DNA of 38,685 bases from an uncultured Oscillibacter sp. GTDB taxonomy: Bacteria > Bacillota > Clostridia > Oscillospirales > Oscillospiraceae. Below, one piece after another: positions 1-8,215 of this stretch. The first letter of the stretch is position 1. The number at the start of each line of letters is the position of its first letter. The notes under the pieces were generated by a model. It saw only the letters and a list, made by a program, of their open reading frames with translations, was not told where the DNA came from and ran no database searches. Location of the stretch: positions 1 through 38,685 of the forward strand of contig CAAGJQ010000135.1 of assembly GCA_900770295.1 (NCBI GenBank), in the 5' to 3' direction. The position numbers and the translations under genes were made by a program.

Positions 1-1
1 C

Positions 2-298
2 AGCGCCTCCGGCCTGGAGTGGATGCTGTACAGCATCTTCGGCGGCGGGCTGTTCCTGGGCGCCTTCTTCATGGCCACTGACTACGCCACCTCTCCCGTT
101 ACCAAGAAGGGCCAGCTGATCTTCGGCATCGGCTGCGGCCTGTTCACTGTACTCATCCGGTACTTCGGCTCCTACAACGAGGGCGTCTGCTACTCCATCA
201 TGGTCATGAACCTGTTCGTGCCCCTGATCGACAAGTACACCAAGCCCGTCCGCTTTGGCGTCGTGAAATCCGATAAGAAGGAGGCGGCTGCGAAATGA
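2..298 (+). CDS. rnfD: Rnf complex subunit D, C-terminal part (partial)
   Basis: This is the 3' end of a gene cut by the window edge; only about 98 codons are visible. RnfD is an integral membrane subunit of the Rnf complex, which couples ferredoxin oxidation and NAD+ reduction to ion pumping and carries a covalently bound FMN. What is seen is a hydrophobic stretch with short loops and a basic end (residues KKEAAAK), typical of the last helices of RnfD/NqrB proteins. The identification rests mostly on position: the stop codon overlaps the rnfG start in an ATGA junction and rnfE, A and B follow in the standard clostridial order C-D-G-E-A-B. The FMN-binding threonine would lie upstream of the window. 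Confidence 0.9.
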   Translation, partial: SASGLEWMLYSIFGGGLFLGAFFMATDYATSPVTKKGQLIFGIGCGLFTVLIRYFGSYNEGVCYSIMVMNLFVPLIDKYTKPVRFGVVKSDKKEAAAK

Positions 299-927
299 GC
301 AACGAAGTGAAGACCAAAGAAAAAGTCAATATGGACCCCAAGTACATCATCAAGCTGACCGTGACCCTGTTCGCAACCTGCGTCATCGTCGCCGGCCTGC
401 TGGGCCTGGTCAACATGGTGACCAAGGACAAGATCGCGGCCATCAACTGGGAGAACACCCAGACCGCTATGAAGGCCGTCGTGGCCGATCCCGACAACAC
501 CGAGTTCTCCGAGGCGCTGGAGCCTACCGACGCCATGAGCGCCGCGGCCAAGGCGGCCGGCGGCACCCTGGACTCCGTGTATGAGGTCCTGGTGGGCGGC
601 GAGAACGCCGGCTACGCCATCAAGGTCGTCGCCTCCGGCTCTCAGGGCAACATCGAAATGATGGTCGGCGTGGACGCCGAGGGCGTCGTCACCGGCGTGT
701 CCATCGTCGATAACTCCGAGACCTCCGGCATCGGTTCCAAGGTCATGAGCAACGAGCCGCTGAGCAGCGGCGTGGGCGTGCTGGACCAGTTCCAGGGCAA
801 GAGCGCTGCTGACGGCACCCTGACCGTGGGCAAGAACGTGGATGCCATTTCCGGCGCCACCGTGTCCAGCAAGGGCGTCACCGCCGGCGTCAATGCCGCG
901 CTGGCCGTGGCCGGCGCCATCGGCTGA
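295..927 (+). CDS. rnfG: Rnf complex subunit G, FMN-binding
   Basis: RnfG carries a covalently attached FMN on the outer face of the membrane and passes electrons within the Rnf complex. The 210-residue protein has one N-terminal membrane helix (about residues 18-42), then a soluble domain with ETSGIGSKV (142-150) and the flavinylation motif SGATVSS (186-192), in which Thr189 would bear the FMN. Length and order fit the family. The start ATG overlaps the rnfD stop by 4 bp, so translation is probably coupled. Confidence 0.95.
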   Translation: MSNEVKTKEKVNMDPKYIIKLTVTLFATCVIVAGLLGLVNMVTKDKIAAINWENTQTAMKAVVADPDNTEFSEALEPTDAMSAAAKAAGGTLDSVYEVLVGGENAGYAIKVVASGSQGNIEMMVGVDAEGVVTGVSIVDNSETSGIGSKVMSNEPLSSGVGVLDQFQGKSAADGTLTVGKNVDAISGATVSSKGVTAGVNAALAVAGAIG

Positions 928-947
928 GAAGGGAGGAGCTGAACTTT

Positions 948-1586
948 ATGAATCTGAAGAAGCAATTTAAGGAAGGCCTCCTGACACAGAACCCGGTCCT
1001 GGTGCAGGTCCTGGGCATGTGCTCCACCATGGCCATCACTACCTCGTTCTTTAACGGCCTGGGCATGGGCCTGGCTGTTACGGTCATTCTGACGCTGTCC
1101 AACGTCATTATCTCCGCCATCCGCAAGATCGTTCCCGACAAGATCCGTATCGCCATGTTCATCGTCGTCATCGCCGGCTTCGTGACCATGGTGGACCTGT
1201 TCCTGCAGGCCTTTGTGCCCGCTCTGGCCGCGTCTCTGGGCGTGTTCATCCCCCTGATCGTGGTCAACTGCATCATCCTGGGCCGTGCCGAGGCCTTCTC
1301 CTACAAGAACGGCGTTGCCGCCTCTTTCTTTGACGGCATCTTCCAGGGCATCGGCTACACCCTGGTCCTGCTGGCCATGTGCATCATCCGTGAGCTGCTG
1401 GGCGCCGGCACCTTCGGCGGCGGCATCTTCGGCGTGGACGGCAAGGGTATCCGCATCATCCCCGCTCAGTTCCCCGCCGGCATGCTGACCTTGCCCGTGG
1501 GCGGCTTCCTGGTGCTGGCCTGCCTGATCGCCGCCATGCAGTGGGCGCTGTCCAGACCCAAGAAGAATAAGGAGGAGAGCAAATAA
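948..1586 (+). CDS. rnfE: Rnf complex subunit E
   Basis: RnfE is an integral membrane subunit of the Rnf complex, homologous to RnfA and to NqrD/NqrE; the A/E pair forms the core of the ion path. The 212-residue protein is almost wholly hydrophobic, with about six predicted helices, and contains the family stretches NPVLVQVLGMC (about residues 15-25) and ELLGAGTFGG (about 149-158). The ribosome binding site GGGAGGAG lies before the ATG. Its stop codon TAA shares its last base with the rnfA start, consistent with one operon. Confidence 0.95.
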   Translation: MNLKKQFKEGLLTQNPVLVQVLGMCSTMAITTSFFNGLGMGLAVTVILTLSNVIISAIRKIVPDKIRIAMFIVVIAGFVTMVDLFLQAFVPALAASLGVFIPLIVVNCIILGRAEAFSYKNGVAASFFDGIFQGIGYTLVLLAMCIIRELLGAGTFGGGIFGVDGKGIRIIPAQFPAGMLTLPVGGFLVLACLIAAMQWALSRPKKNKEESK

Positions 1587-2176
1587 TGGAACAGATCACC
1601 AACCTCCTGGCAATCACGCTGGGCGCCATTCTGGCGAATAACTTCATCTTCTCCCAGTTCCTGGGCATCTGCCCCTTCCTGGGCGTTTCCAAGAAAGTCG
1701 ACACCGCCGTGGGCATGGGCGTGGCCGTGACCTTCGTCATGGGTCTGGCCTCCGCCATCACCTGGCTGGTCAACACCTTCATCCTGATCCCCCTGGATCT
1801 GGGCTACATGCAGACCGTGGCCTTCATTCTGGTCATCGCCTCCCTGGTGCAGTTCATCGAGATGTTCCTGCAGAAGTCCATGCCCACTCTGTATACCGCT
1901 CTGGGCGTGTATCTGCCTCTGATCACCACCAACTGCGCCGTGCTGGGCGTCGCTCTGCTGAACATCCAGAACAGCTACAACTTCATTGAATCTGTGGTCT
2001 ACGGCATTACCGGCGGCCTGGGCTTCCTGCTGGCCATCGTGCTGTTCGCCAGCATCCGTGAGCGTCTGGTCTTTGCCGACTATCCCAAGAACTGGGATGG
2101 TTTCCCCATCGCATTGGTCACCGCAGGCCTGATGGCCCTGGCATTCATGGGCTTCTCCGGCCTGAAGATCTGGTAA
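1586..2176 (+). CDS. rnfA: Rnf complex subunit A
   Basis: RnfA pairs with RnfE as a mirror-related membrane subunit of the Rnf ion pump. The 196-residue protein has about six membrane helices and the typical stretches NNFIFSQFLGICPFLG near the N terminus (about residues 18-33), LPLITTNCAVLGVAL in the middle and SIRERL near the end. Cysteines within the first and fourth helices (in FLGIC and TTNCAVLG) match the positions that bind an intramembrane iron-sulfur cluster in the related Rnf and Nqr complexes. An AGGAGAG ribosome binding site lies inside the end of rnfE. Confidence 0.96.
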   Translation: MEQITNLLAITLGAILANNFIFSQFLGICPFLGVSKKVDTAVGMGVAVTFVMGLASAITWLVNTFILIPLDLGYMQTVAFILVIASLVQFIEMFLQKSMPTLYTALGVYLPLITTNCAVLGVALLNIQNSYNFIESVVYGITGGLGFLLAIVLFASIRERLVFADYPKNWDGFPIALVTAGLMALAFMGFSGLKIW

Positions 2177-2189
2177 GGAGGCATACGGG

Positions 2190-3101
2190 ATGAATACTGT
2201 ATATGCAATTGTTGTGCTGGGCGTGCTGGGCGCTTTGTTCGGCCTGGTCCTGGCCGTTGCCTCCAAGGTTTTCGAGGTGAAGAAGGATCCCCGTGAGGAA
2301 GCGGTGCTGAGCCATCTGGCCGGCGCCAACTGCGGCGGCTGCGGCTATCCCGGCTGCGCCGGCTGCGCCGCCGCCATCGTGGCCGGCAACGCTCCCGTCA
2401 ACGCCTGCGCCCCCGCCGGCGCTGAGAATGCCGCCGCCATCGCCGCCATCATGGGCCTGGAGGCTCCCTCCGGCGAGCGCCAGGTGGCCTTCGTCCGCTG
2501 CAACGGCGGCACCAACGCCAAGAAGCGCTTCGACTATGTGGGCGTGAAGGACTGCATGGCCGCCACCAAGGTCGCCGCCGGTCCTCTGGACTGCTCCTTC
2601 GGCTGCCTGGGCTTCGGCACCTGCGTCAGCGCCTGCCAGTTCGGCGCCATGTCCATCGGCCCCAACGGCGCCGCCGTTGTGGACCCCGACAAGTGCACCG
2701 CCTGCATGGCCTGCGCCAATGCCTGCCCCCGCCACCTGATCGTCTCCGTCCCCGCCTCCAAGAAGGTCCACGTGGCCTGCGCCAACCAGGACAAGGGCAA
2801 GGCCGCCATGAGCGTCTGCGCCAGCTCCTGCATCGGCTGCGGCCTGTGCCAGAAGGAGTGCAAGAAGGACGCCATCCATGTGGTGAACGGCGTCGCCGTC
2901 ATCGACTATGACAAGTGCGTGGGCTGCAAGCTCTGCACCAAGGTCTGCCCCCGTGACGCCATCCTGCCCGCCGCCACCGCGGAGGAGAAGGAGAAGTACA
3001 AGGCCATCAAGAAGGCACAGGCTGAGAAGGCCGCTGCCGCCAAGAAGGCCGCGGAGGAGGCCGCCGCGAAGGCTGCCGAGCCCGCCGGTACCGCTCAGTA
3101 A
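2190..3101 (+). CDS. rnfB: Rnf complex subunit B, polyferredoxin
   Basis: RnfB takes electrons from reduced ferredoxin and feeds them into the Rnf complex. The 303-residue protein begins with a membrane helix (about 5-27), followed by a C-x2-C-x4-C-x16-C iron-sulfur site (Cys48, 51, 56, 73) in CGGCGYPGC, and then several ferredoxin-type cysteine groups, including CTACMACANACP (169-180), CIGCGLCQKEC (214-224) and CVGCKLCTKVCP (243-254). From residue 264 on, a roughly 40-residue Lys/Glu/Ala-rich tail follows that is not part of the Fe-S domains; tails of this kind vary among Rnf proteins. It is the last gene of the operon and is followed by a strong terminator. Confidence 0.96.
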   Translation: MNTVYAIVVLGVLGALFGLVLAVASKVFEVKKDPREEAVLSHLAGANCGGCGYPGCAGCAAAIVAGNAPVNACAPAGAENAAAIAAIMGLEAPSGERQVAFVRCNGGTNAKKRFDYVGVKDCMAATKVAAGPLDCSFGCLGFGTCVSACQFGAMSIGPNGAAVVDPDKCTACMACANACPRHLIVSVPASKKVHVACANQDKGKAAMSVCASSCIGCGLCQKECKKDAIHVVNGVAVIDYDKCVGCKLCTKVCPRDAILPAATAEEKEKYKAIKKAQAEKAAAAKKAAEEAAAKAAEPAGTAQ

Positions 3102-3115
3102 GAGCGGACACCCTT

Positions 3116-3155
3116 GAAAAAATTCCGCCGCGGCATCGCCGCGGCGGATTTTTTT
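3116..3155 (+). terminator. Intrinsic terminator of the rnf operon
   Basis: A perfect 11 bp stem (3124-3134 with 3138-3148) around a 3-base ATC loop is followed by seven T residues. An A-run before the stem means it could also stop transcription from the other strand. Confidence 0.93.
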
Positions 3156-3310
3156 CGCTCCGGGAACAGGAATGAGCGAGGGGGCTCCTCCGACCCGGAA
3201 AAAATGGGGAGGAAAGCCTGAAATGATCCTGATTTTACGCCTAAAACAGGAAATTTGGCAAAGTTCAAAATTCCGTCGAGGTTTGTTCACAAATTGTTTA
3301 TATCCATCCA

Positions 3311-3339
3311 TTGACAATGATTTCCCATGGTGGTAAACT
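3311..3339 (+). promoter_or_regulatory. Promoter of hrcA-grpE-dnaK-dnaJ
   Basis: A perfect -35 TTGACA (3311-3316) is followed by a 17-base spacer and -10 TAAACT (3334-3339). The predicted transcription start falls inside the CIRCE operator, as expected for HrcA-repressed genes. The rest of the 3156-3310 interval shows no gene. Confidence 0.85.
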
Positions 3340-3343
3340 CGCT

Positions 3344-3370
3344 TTAGCACTCCGGGAAAGCGAGTGCTAA
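3344..3370 (+). promoter_or_regulatory. CIRCE operator (HrcA binding site)
   Basis: A perfect TTAGCACTC, 9-base spacer, GAGTGCTAA inverted repeat matches the CIRCE consensus exactly. It lies just downstream of the -10 box, so HrcA bound here should block transcription of the heat-shock operon, with release on heat shock when HrcA loses activity. No second copy is seen before dnaK. Confidence 0.97.
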
Positions 3371-3414
3371 ATCATGTGAGATCAACGGATGCCGGGAACG
3401 GCAGAGGTAAGTTT

Positions 3415-4464
3415 GTGGAACTGACGGACCGGAAAAAGCAAATACTGAAAGTGGTCGTGGAGGATTACATCCAGACCGCCGAGCCGGTGGGGTCCAAGGC
3501 CATCGCCGCCGAGATGGGCGGCAGCGTCAGCTCCGCCACGATCCGCAATGAACTGGCAGACCTGGTGGAGCTGGGATATCTGGAACAGCCCCATACCTCC
3601 GCTGGACGGGTCCCCTCCCCCAAGGGCTACCGGTTGTACGTCAACGAGCTGATGGAACGCCAGAAGCTGTCCCTCGACGAGACGGAGAAGATCAACCAGT
3701 CCCTCCAGCTGAAGATGGAGGAGCTGGACCGTGTCATCGCCCAGGCGGGCAGGGCGGTCTCGTCCTTTGTGAACTATCCTGCCTACATGACCACCGTGGG
3801 AAAAAAGAAGCTGACGGCCCGGCGGTTCGAGCTGCTTCCGGTGGATGAGCGCAGCTGCATCGTGGTCATGATGATGAGCGACAGCCGGGTGAAGAGTCAG
3901 CTGCTCCACCTGCAATTGAAGGTCGATCTGGACCAGCTTCCCATTTTGATCAATCTGCTGAACGGACACTTCACCGCCATCCCCCCCAATGAGATGAACG
4001 AGCGGCTGATGGACGTGGCCGAGCAGATCCCGCCCCAGCTGTTCCTCCTGCTGTCCCAGACCGTGTCCTACGCGGTGGATATGCTGGAGGAGGCCGGCCA
4101 GCGGGAGGTCATCACCGCCGGCGCCAACCAGCTTTTGAAGCTGCCGGAGTTCCGGGATGCCGACAAGGCCCACGAGCTGATGAGCTTTTTGGCCGACAGC
4201 AAGGAGAACCTCCCCATGCCGGAGGACGACGGCCCTATGAAGATCCTGATCGGGCCCGAAAACGTCAGCGACGCTTTGAAGGACACCAGCGTGGTGATGG
4301 CCAGCTATGATATCGGCGACGATATGAGAGGACTCATCGGTGTGGTGGGTCCCACCAGAATGGACTACGCCACTGTGGCCGCACGGCTCTCCGGCTTTGC
4401 CGACGGGCTGACACGGCTGTTCGGAAAACAGGAATTACCCCCGAAGGAGGATACCAAGGAATGA
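3415..4464 (+). CDS. hrcA: Heat-inducible transcription repressor HrcA
   Basis: HrcA represses the class I heat-shock genes by binding CIRCE and needs GroEL for activity. The protein (349 residues from the chosen start) opens with a winged-helix domain holding ATIRNELADLVELGYL and PHTSAGRVPS-type motifs that are diagnostic for HrcA, then the central and dimerisation domains, ending near GPTRMDY and RLSGFADGL. The GTG at 3415 is chosen because AGAGGT sits 6-7 bases before it and the protein then begins VELTDRKKQIL, as family members do. An earlier in-frame GTG at 3364 would lie inside the CIRCE repeat, has no ribosome binding site and is unlikely. Confidence 0.96.
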   Translation: MELTDRKKQILKVVVEDYIQTAEPVGSKAIAAEMGGSVSSATIRNELADLVELGYLEQPHTSAGRVPSPKGYRLYVNELMERQKLSLDETEKINQSLQLKMEELDRVIAQAGRAVSSFVNYPAYMTTVGKKKLTARRFELLPVDERSCIVVMMMSDSRVKSQLLHLQLKVDLDQLPILINLLNGHFTAIPPNEMNERLMDVAEQIPPQLFLLLSQTVSYAVDMLEEAGQREVITAGANQLLKLPEFRDADKAHELMSFLADSKENLPMPEDDGPMKILIGPENVSDALKDTSVVMASYDIGDDMRGLIGVVGPTRMDYATVAARLSGFADGLTRLFGKQELPPKEDTKE

Positions 4465-5093
4465 GCGAAGAGAACAAGCAGCCCACGGCGGAGGAGACGC
4501 CGGAGGCCCAGGAGGCCCAGGAGACCACCGCGGCCGAGCAGACGGCTCCCGAGGCGGAGAAGAAGGAAGAGCAGGCTGCGGCCGAGGAAAAGACCGACAA
4601 GAAGGCCAAGAAGAAAAAGGAAAAGACCTACACGCTGACCCGGGAGCAGATGGAGGCCGCGGAGCTGGCCGCCAAGCAGCTGGAGTCCGTGAAGGACCAG
4701 TTCGTCCGGCTGACCGCTGAGTACGACAACTACCGCAAGCGCACCACCAAGGAAAAGGACAATATCTACCAGGACGCCAAGGCGGACACCATCAAGGAGT
4801 TCCTTGCGGTGTACGACAATCTGGAGCGGGCCATGGCCACGGAGGGCGACGAGGACTCTCCCCACAAGAAGGGTCTGGAGATGATCTTCCACCAGTATCA
4901 GGAGATCCTGAAAAAGCTGGGCGTCACGGAGATCGAGGCACAGGGAGCGCCCTTTGACCCGGAGAAGCACAACGCCGTCATGCACATCGACGACGAGAGC
5001 CTGGGCGAGAACGTGGTGGCCCAGGTGTTCCAGGCGGGCTTCACGCTGGGCGACAAGGTCATCCGGCACGCCATTGTACAAGTTGCGAATTGA
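4461..5093 (+). CDS. grpE: Nucleotide exchange factor GrpE
   Basis: GrpE dimers release ADP from DnaK and so drive the chaperone cycle. The 210-residue protein has a charged, low-complexity N-terminal region (about 1-55, rich in Glu, Ala and Lys), a long coiled-coil helix containing LTAEYDNYRKRTTKEK, and a C-terminal beta domain with the family signature near HNAVMHIDDESLGENVVAQVFQ and GDKVIRHAIVQV. Its start overlaps the hrcA stop in an ATGA junction. A 54-base gap separates it from dnaK. Confidence 0.96.
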   Translation: MSEENKQPTAEETPEAQEAQETTAAEQTAPEAEKKEEQAAAEEKTDKKAKKKKEKTYTLTREQMEAAELAAKQLESVKDQFVRLTAEYDNYRKRTTKEKDNIYQDAKADTIKEFLAVYDNLERAMATEGDEDSPHKKGLEMIFHQYQEILKKLGVTEIEAQGAPFDPEKHNAVMHIDDESLGENVVAQVFQAGFTLGDKVIRHAIVQVAN

Positions 5094-5147
5094 CCACTGA
5101 TAACGTGTTAAAAATAAACTTTTCGATAGATTTAGGAGGAATTTGTT

Positions 5148-6992
5148 ATGTCTAAAGTAATCGGTATCGATTTGGGTACTACCAACTCCTGCGTGGCCGT
5201 CATGGAAGGCGGCGAGGCAGTCGTCATTGCCAACGCCGAGGGCAACCGCACCACTCCGTCCGTCGTGGCCTTCTCCAAGACCGGCGAGCGCATGGTGGGC
5301 CAGGTGGCAAAGCGCCAGGCCATCACCAACCCCGACCGCACCATCTCTTCCATCAAGCGTGAGATGGGCTCCGACCACAAGGTCACCATCGACGGCAAGG
5401 CCTACACCCCCCAAGAAATCAGCGCCATGATCCTGCAGAAGCTGAAGGCCGACGCCGAGGCCTATCTGGGCAGCCCCGTCACCGAGGCGGTCATCACCGT
5501 TCCCGCTTACTTCACCGACGCACAGCGCCAGGCCACCAAGGACGCCGGCAAGATCGCGGGTCTGGACGTGAAGCGTATCATCAACGAGCCCACCGCCGCC
5601 GCTCTGGCCTACGGTGTGGATAAGGAGCAGTCCCAGAAGATCATGGTCTACGACCTGGGCGGCGGCACCTTCGATGTCTCCATCCTGGAGATCGACGACG
5701 GCGTCATCGAGGTCCTGGCCACCGCCGGCAACAACCGCCTGGGCGGCGACGACTTCGACGAGTGCATCATGAAGTGGCTGGTCAGCGAGTTCAAGCGCAC
5801 CGACGGCGTGGACCTGTCCGGCGACAAGGTGGCCATGCAGCGCCTGAAGGAGGCCGCCGAGAAGGCCAAGATCGAGCTTAGCGGCGTCACCACCTCCAAC
5901 ATCAACCTGCCCTATATCACCGCCGACGCCACCGGTCCCAAGCACCTGGACGTCACTCTGACCCGTGCCAAGTTCAATGAGCTGACCGCTCATCTGGTGG
6001 ACGCCACCATGGGCCCCGTGCGCCAGGCCATGTCCGACGCCGGTCTGCGTCCCTCTGACCTGAGCAAGGTCCTGCTGGTGGGCGGCTCCAGCCGTATCCC
6101 CGCCGTTCAGGAGGCCGTGAAGAACTTCACCGGCTCCGAGCCCTTCAAGGGCATCAACCCCGATGAGTGCGTGGCCATGGGCGCTGCCCTCCAGGCCGGC
6201 GTGCTGACCGGCGATGTGAAGGGTCTGCTGCTGCTGGACGTCACCCCCCTGTCCCTGGGCATTGAGACCATGGGCGGCGTGTTCACCAAGCTGATCGACC
6301 GCAACACCACCATCCCTGTGAAGAAGAGCCAGATCTTCTCCACCGCCGCCGATAACCAGACCTCCGTGGAGGTCAACGTCCTCCAGGGCGAGCGCGAGAT
6401 GGCCGCTGCCAACAAGTCCCTGGGCCGCTTCCACCTGGACGGGATTGCTCCCGCCCGCCGCGGCGTGCCCCAGATCGAGGTCACGTTTGATATCGACGCC
6501 AACGGCATCGTCAACGTCTCCGCCAAGGACCTGGGCACCGGCAAGGAGCAGCACATCACCATCACCTCCTCCTCCAACATGAGCAAGGAGGATATCGAGA
6601 AGGCTGTCAAGGAAGCCGAGCAGTATGCCGCTCAGGATAAGCAGATGAAGGAAGAGGTCGAGGTCCGCAACCAGGCCGACCAGATGGTCTACCAGAGCGA
6701 AAAGACCCTGTCCGAGATGGGCGACAAGATCCCCGCCGACGACAAGAACAAGGTCCAGGCCGGTATCGACAAGCTGAAGGAGACCCTGAAGGGCACCGAC
6801 ACCGCCGCCATCAAGGCCGCCACCGAGGAACTGACCCAGGCCTTCTACGCCGTCAGCGAGAAGCTGTATCAGCAGGCCAATCCCCAGGGCGCCCAGGGCG
6901 GCGCGCAGCCCGGTCCCGACGCCGGCGCCCAGGGCGGTCAGTATTACGACGCCGACTACAAGGTGGTCGACGAGGACGACAAGAACAAGTAA
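5148..6992 (+). CDS. dnaK: Chaperone protein DnaK (Hsp70)
   Basis: DnaK binds exposed hydrophobic segments of unfolded proteins in an ATP-dependent cycle with DnaJ and GrpE. The 614-residue protein has all Hsp70 signatures: IGIDLGTTNSCVAV at the N terminus, VYDLGGGTFDVSIL, and VLLVGGSSRIPAV in the ATPase domain, then the substrate-binding beta domain (INLPYI lies before it in the ATPase part) and an alpha lid ending in a Gly/Gln-rich stretch and the acidic end VVDEDDKNK. The 24-residue insert seen in the first quadrant of proteobacterial DnaK is absent, as in Gram-positive bacteria. A strong AGGAGGA site lies 7 bases before the ATG. Confidence 0.98.
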   Translation: MSKVIGIDLGTTNSCVAVMEGGEAVVIANAEGNRTTPSVVAFSKTGERMVGQVAKRQAITNPDRTISSIKREMGSDHKVTIDGKAYTPQEISAMILQKLKADAEAYLGSPVTEAVITVPAYFTDAQRQATKDAGKIAGLDVKRIINEPTAAALAYGVDKEQSQKIMVYDLGGGTFDVSILEIDDGVIEVLATAGNNRLGGDDFDECIMKWLVSEFKRTDGVDLSGDKVAMQRLKEAAEKAKIELSGVTTSNINLPYITADATGPKHLDVTLTRAKFNELTAHLVDATMGPVRQAMSDAGLRPSDLSKVLLVGGSSRIPAVQEAVKNFTGSEPFKGINPDECVAMGAALQAGVLTGDVKGLLLLDVTPLSLGIETMGGVFTKLIDRNTTIPVKKSQIFSTAADNQTSVEVNVLQGEREMAAANKSLGRFHLDGIAPARRGVPQIEVTFDIDANGIVNVSAKDLGTGKEQHITITSSSNMSKEDIEKAVKEAEQYAAQDKQMKEEVEVRNQADQMVYQSEKTLSEMGDKIPADDKNKVQAGIDKLKETLKGTDTAAIKAATEELTQAFYAVSEKLYQQANPQGAQGGAQPGPDAGAQGGQYYDADYKVVDEDDKNK

Positions 6993-7010
6993 GCACCCTC
7001 TCATATAAAA

Positions 7011-7048
7011 CGTATCAGGGACAGAGCGTTGGGCCTGTCCCTGATACG
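7011..7048 (+). other. Long perfect hairpin between dnaK and dnaJ
   Basis: A 14 bp perfect inverted repeat (7011-7024 with 7035-7048) surrounds a 10-base loop. It is followed by GCGTTTCGG, not by a T-run, so it is not a classical terminator. It may protect the dnaK message or partially reduce dnaJ expression; that is inference. Confidence 0.75.
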
Positions 7049-7076
7049 GCGTTTCGGAACATGAGGAGTTTTCTGT

Positions 7077-8207
7077 ATGGCTGAACAAAAACGAGATTAT
7101 TACGAGGTCCTGGGCATCTCCAAGGGGGCCTCGGAGGACGAGATCAAAAAAGCGTATAAAAAAATGGCCCGGAAGTACCATCCGGACCTGAATCCCGACA
7201 ACAAAGAGGCCGAGGAGAAGTTCAAGGAGGTCAACGAGGCCTACGAGGTCCTGTCCGACCCCGACAAGAAGGCCCGCTATGACCAGTACGGCCACGCCGG
7301 TGTGGACCCCAATTTCGGCGCCGGCGCGGGCTTCGACGGGAACTTCGACTTCGGCGACCTGGGCGACATCTTCGGCAGCTTCTTCGGCGGCGGCTTCGGC
7401 GGCGGACGGCGGACCAACCCCAACGCCCCCCAGCGGGGCGAGAGCATCCGCATGTCCCTGGCCATCAGCTTTGAGGAGGCGGCCTTCGGCTGCGAGAAGT
7501 CCGTCACCGTGGACCGCATGGAGCAGTGCGGCGCCTGCCACGGCAGCGGCTGCGCCGCCGGCACCACGCCGGAGGTCTGCCCGGACTGCCACGGCACCGG
7601 CACGGTCCAGGTCCGGCGGCAGACGCCCATGGGCGTGTTCGCCACATCCTCCCCCTGCACCCGCTGCGGCGGCAAGGGCCGGATTATCCACCAGCCCTGC
7701 AAGGACTGCCACGGCACCGGCTCTGTCCGCAAGCGCAAGACCATTCAGGCCAGCATCCCCGCCGGCATCGACAACGGCCAGACCATCTCCATCCGGGGCC
7801 AGGGCCACGCCGGTGTCAACGGCGGCCCCGCCGGCGACCTGCTGATCACCATTACCATCCGGCCCCACGAGCTGTTCCGCCGGGAGGGCACCTCCGTTCT
7901 GTGCGAGGCGCCCATCACCTTTGCCCAGGCGGTCCTGGGCGCGGAGCTGGAGATCCCCACCATCGACGGCAAGGTGAAGTACACCCTGCCGGAGGGCACC
8001 CAGAGCGGCACCACCTTCCGCCTGAAGGGCAAGGGCATCCCCTCCATCAACGGCCACGGCCGGGGCGACCAGTATGTGACGGTCTATATCGAGACGCCCC
8101 GAAACCTGAACAAGGAGCAGAAAGAGGCTCTGAAGAAGTTCGCGGAGACCATGGGCGACAACAACTATGAGGAGCGGAAAAAGTTCTTCAAGAAGAATAA
8201 GAAGTGA
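7077..8207 (+). CDS. dnaJ: Chaperone protein DnaJ (Hsp40)
   Basis: DnaJ stimulates the DnaK ATPase and delivers substrates. The 376-residue type I protein has a J domain with the essential HPD motif (residues 35-37), a Gly/Phe-rich linker (about 80-112), four CxxCxGxG-type zinc-binding repeats (Cys151/154, 168/171, 194/197, 208/211) and two beta-barrel C-terminal domains. All zinc cysteines are present, so it should be functional. ATGAGGAG lies before the start; the preceding hairpin sits between it and dnaK. Confidence 0.97.
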   Translation: MAEQKRDYYEVLGISKGASEDEIKKAYKKMARKYHPDLNPDNKEAEEKFKEVNEAYEVLSDPDKKARYDQYGHAGVDPNFGAGAGFDGNFDFGDLGDIFGSFFGGGFGGGRRTNPNAPQRGESIRMSLAISFEEAAFGCEKSVTVDRMEQCGACHGSGCAAGTTPEVCPDCHGTGTVQVRRQTPMGVFATSSPCTRCGGKGRIIHQPCKDCHGTGSVRKRKTIQASIPAGIDNGQTISIRGQGHAGVNGGPAGDLLITITIRPHELFRREGTSVLCEAPITFAQAVLGAELEIPTIDGKVKYTLPEGTQSGTTFRLKGKGIPSINGHGRGDQYVTVYIETPRNLNKEQKEALKKFAETMGDNNYEERKKFFKKNKK

Positions 8208-8215
8208 GGAACGCC

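Noticed and set aside
3364..3414. GTG at 3364 as hrcA start
   Set aside because: It lies inside the CIRCE operator, lacks a ribosome binding site and adds residues absent from HrcA proteins.
5090..5120. Possible promoter TTGACC-TAAACT before dnaK
   Set aside because: The spacer is 19 bases and the -10 weak; CIRCE is absent, so read-through from the hrcA promoter is the simpler explanation.
4365..8057. A very long open frame on the minus strand opposite grpE, dnaK and dnaJ
   Set aside because: It is a by-product of GC-rich codon use in the real heat-shock genes; the translation is low-complexity Gly/Leu/Val and has no domain.
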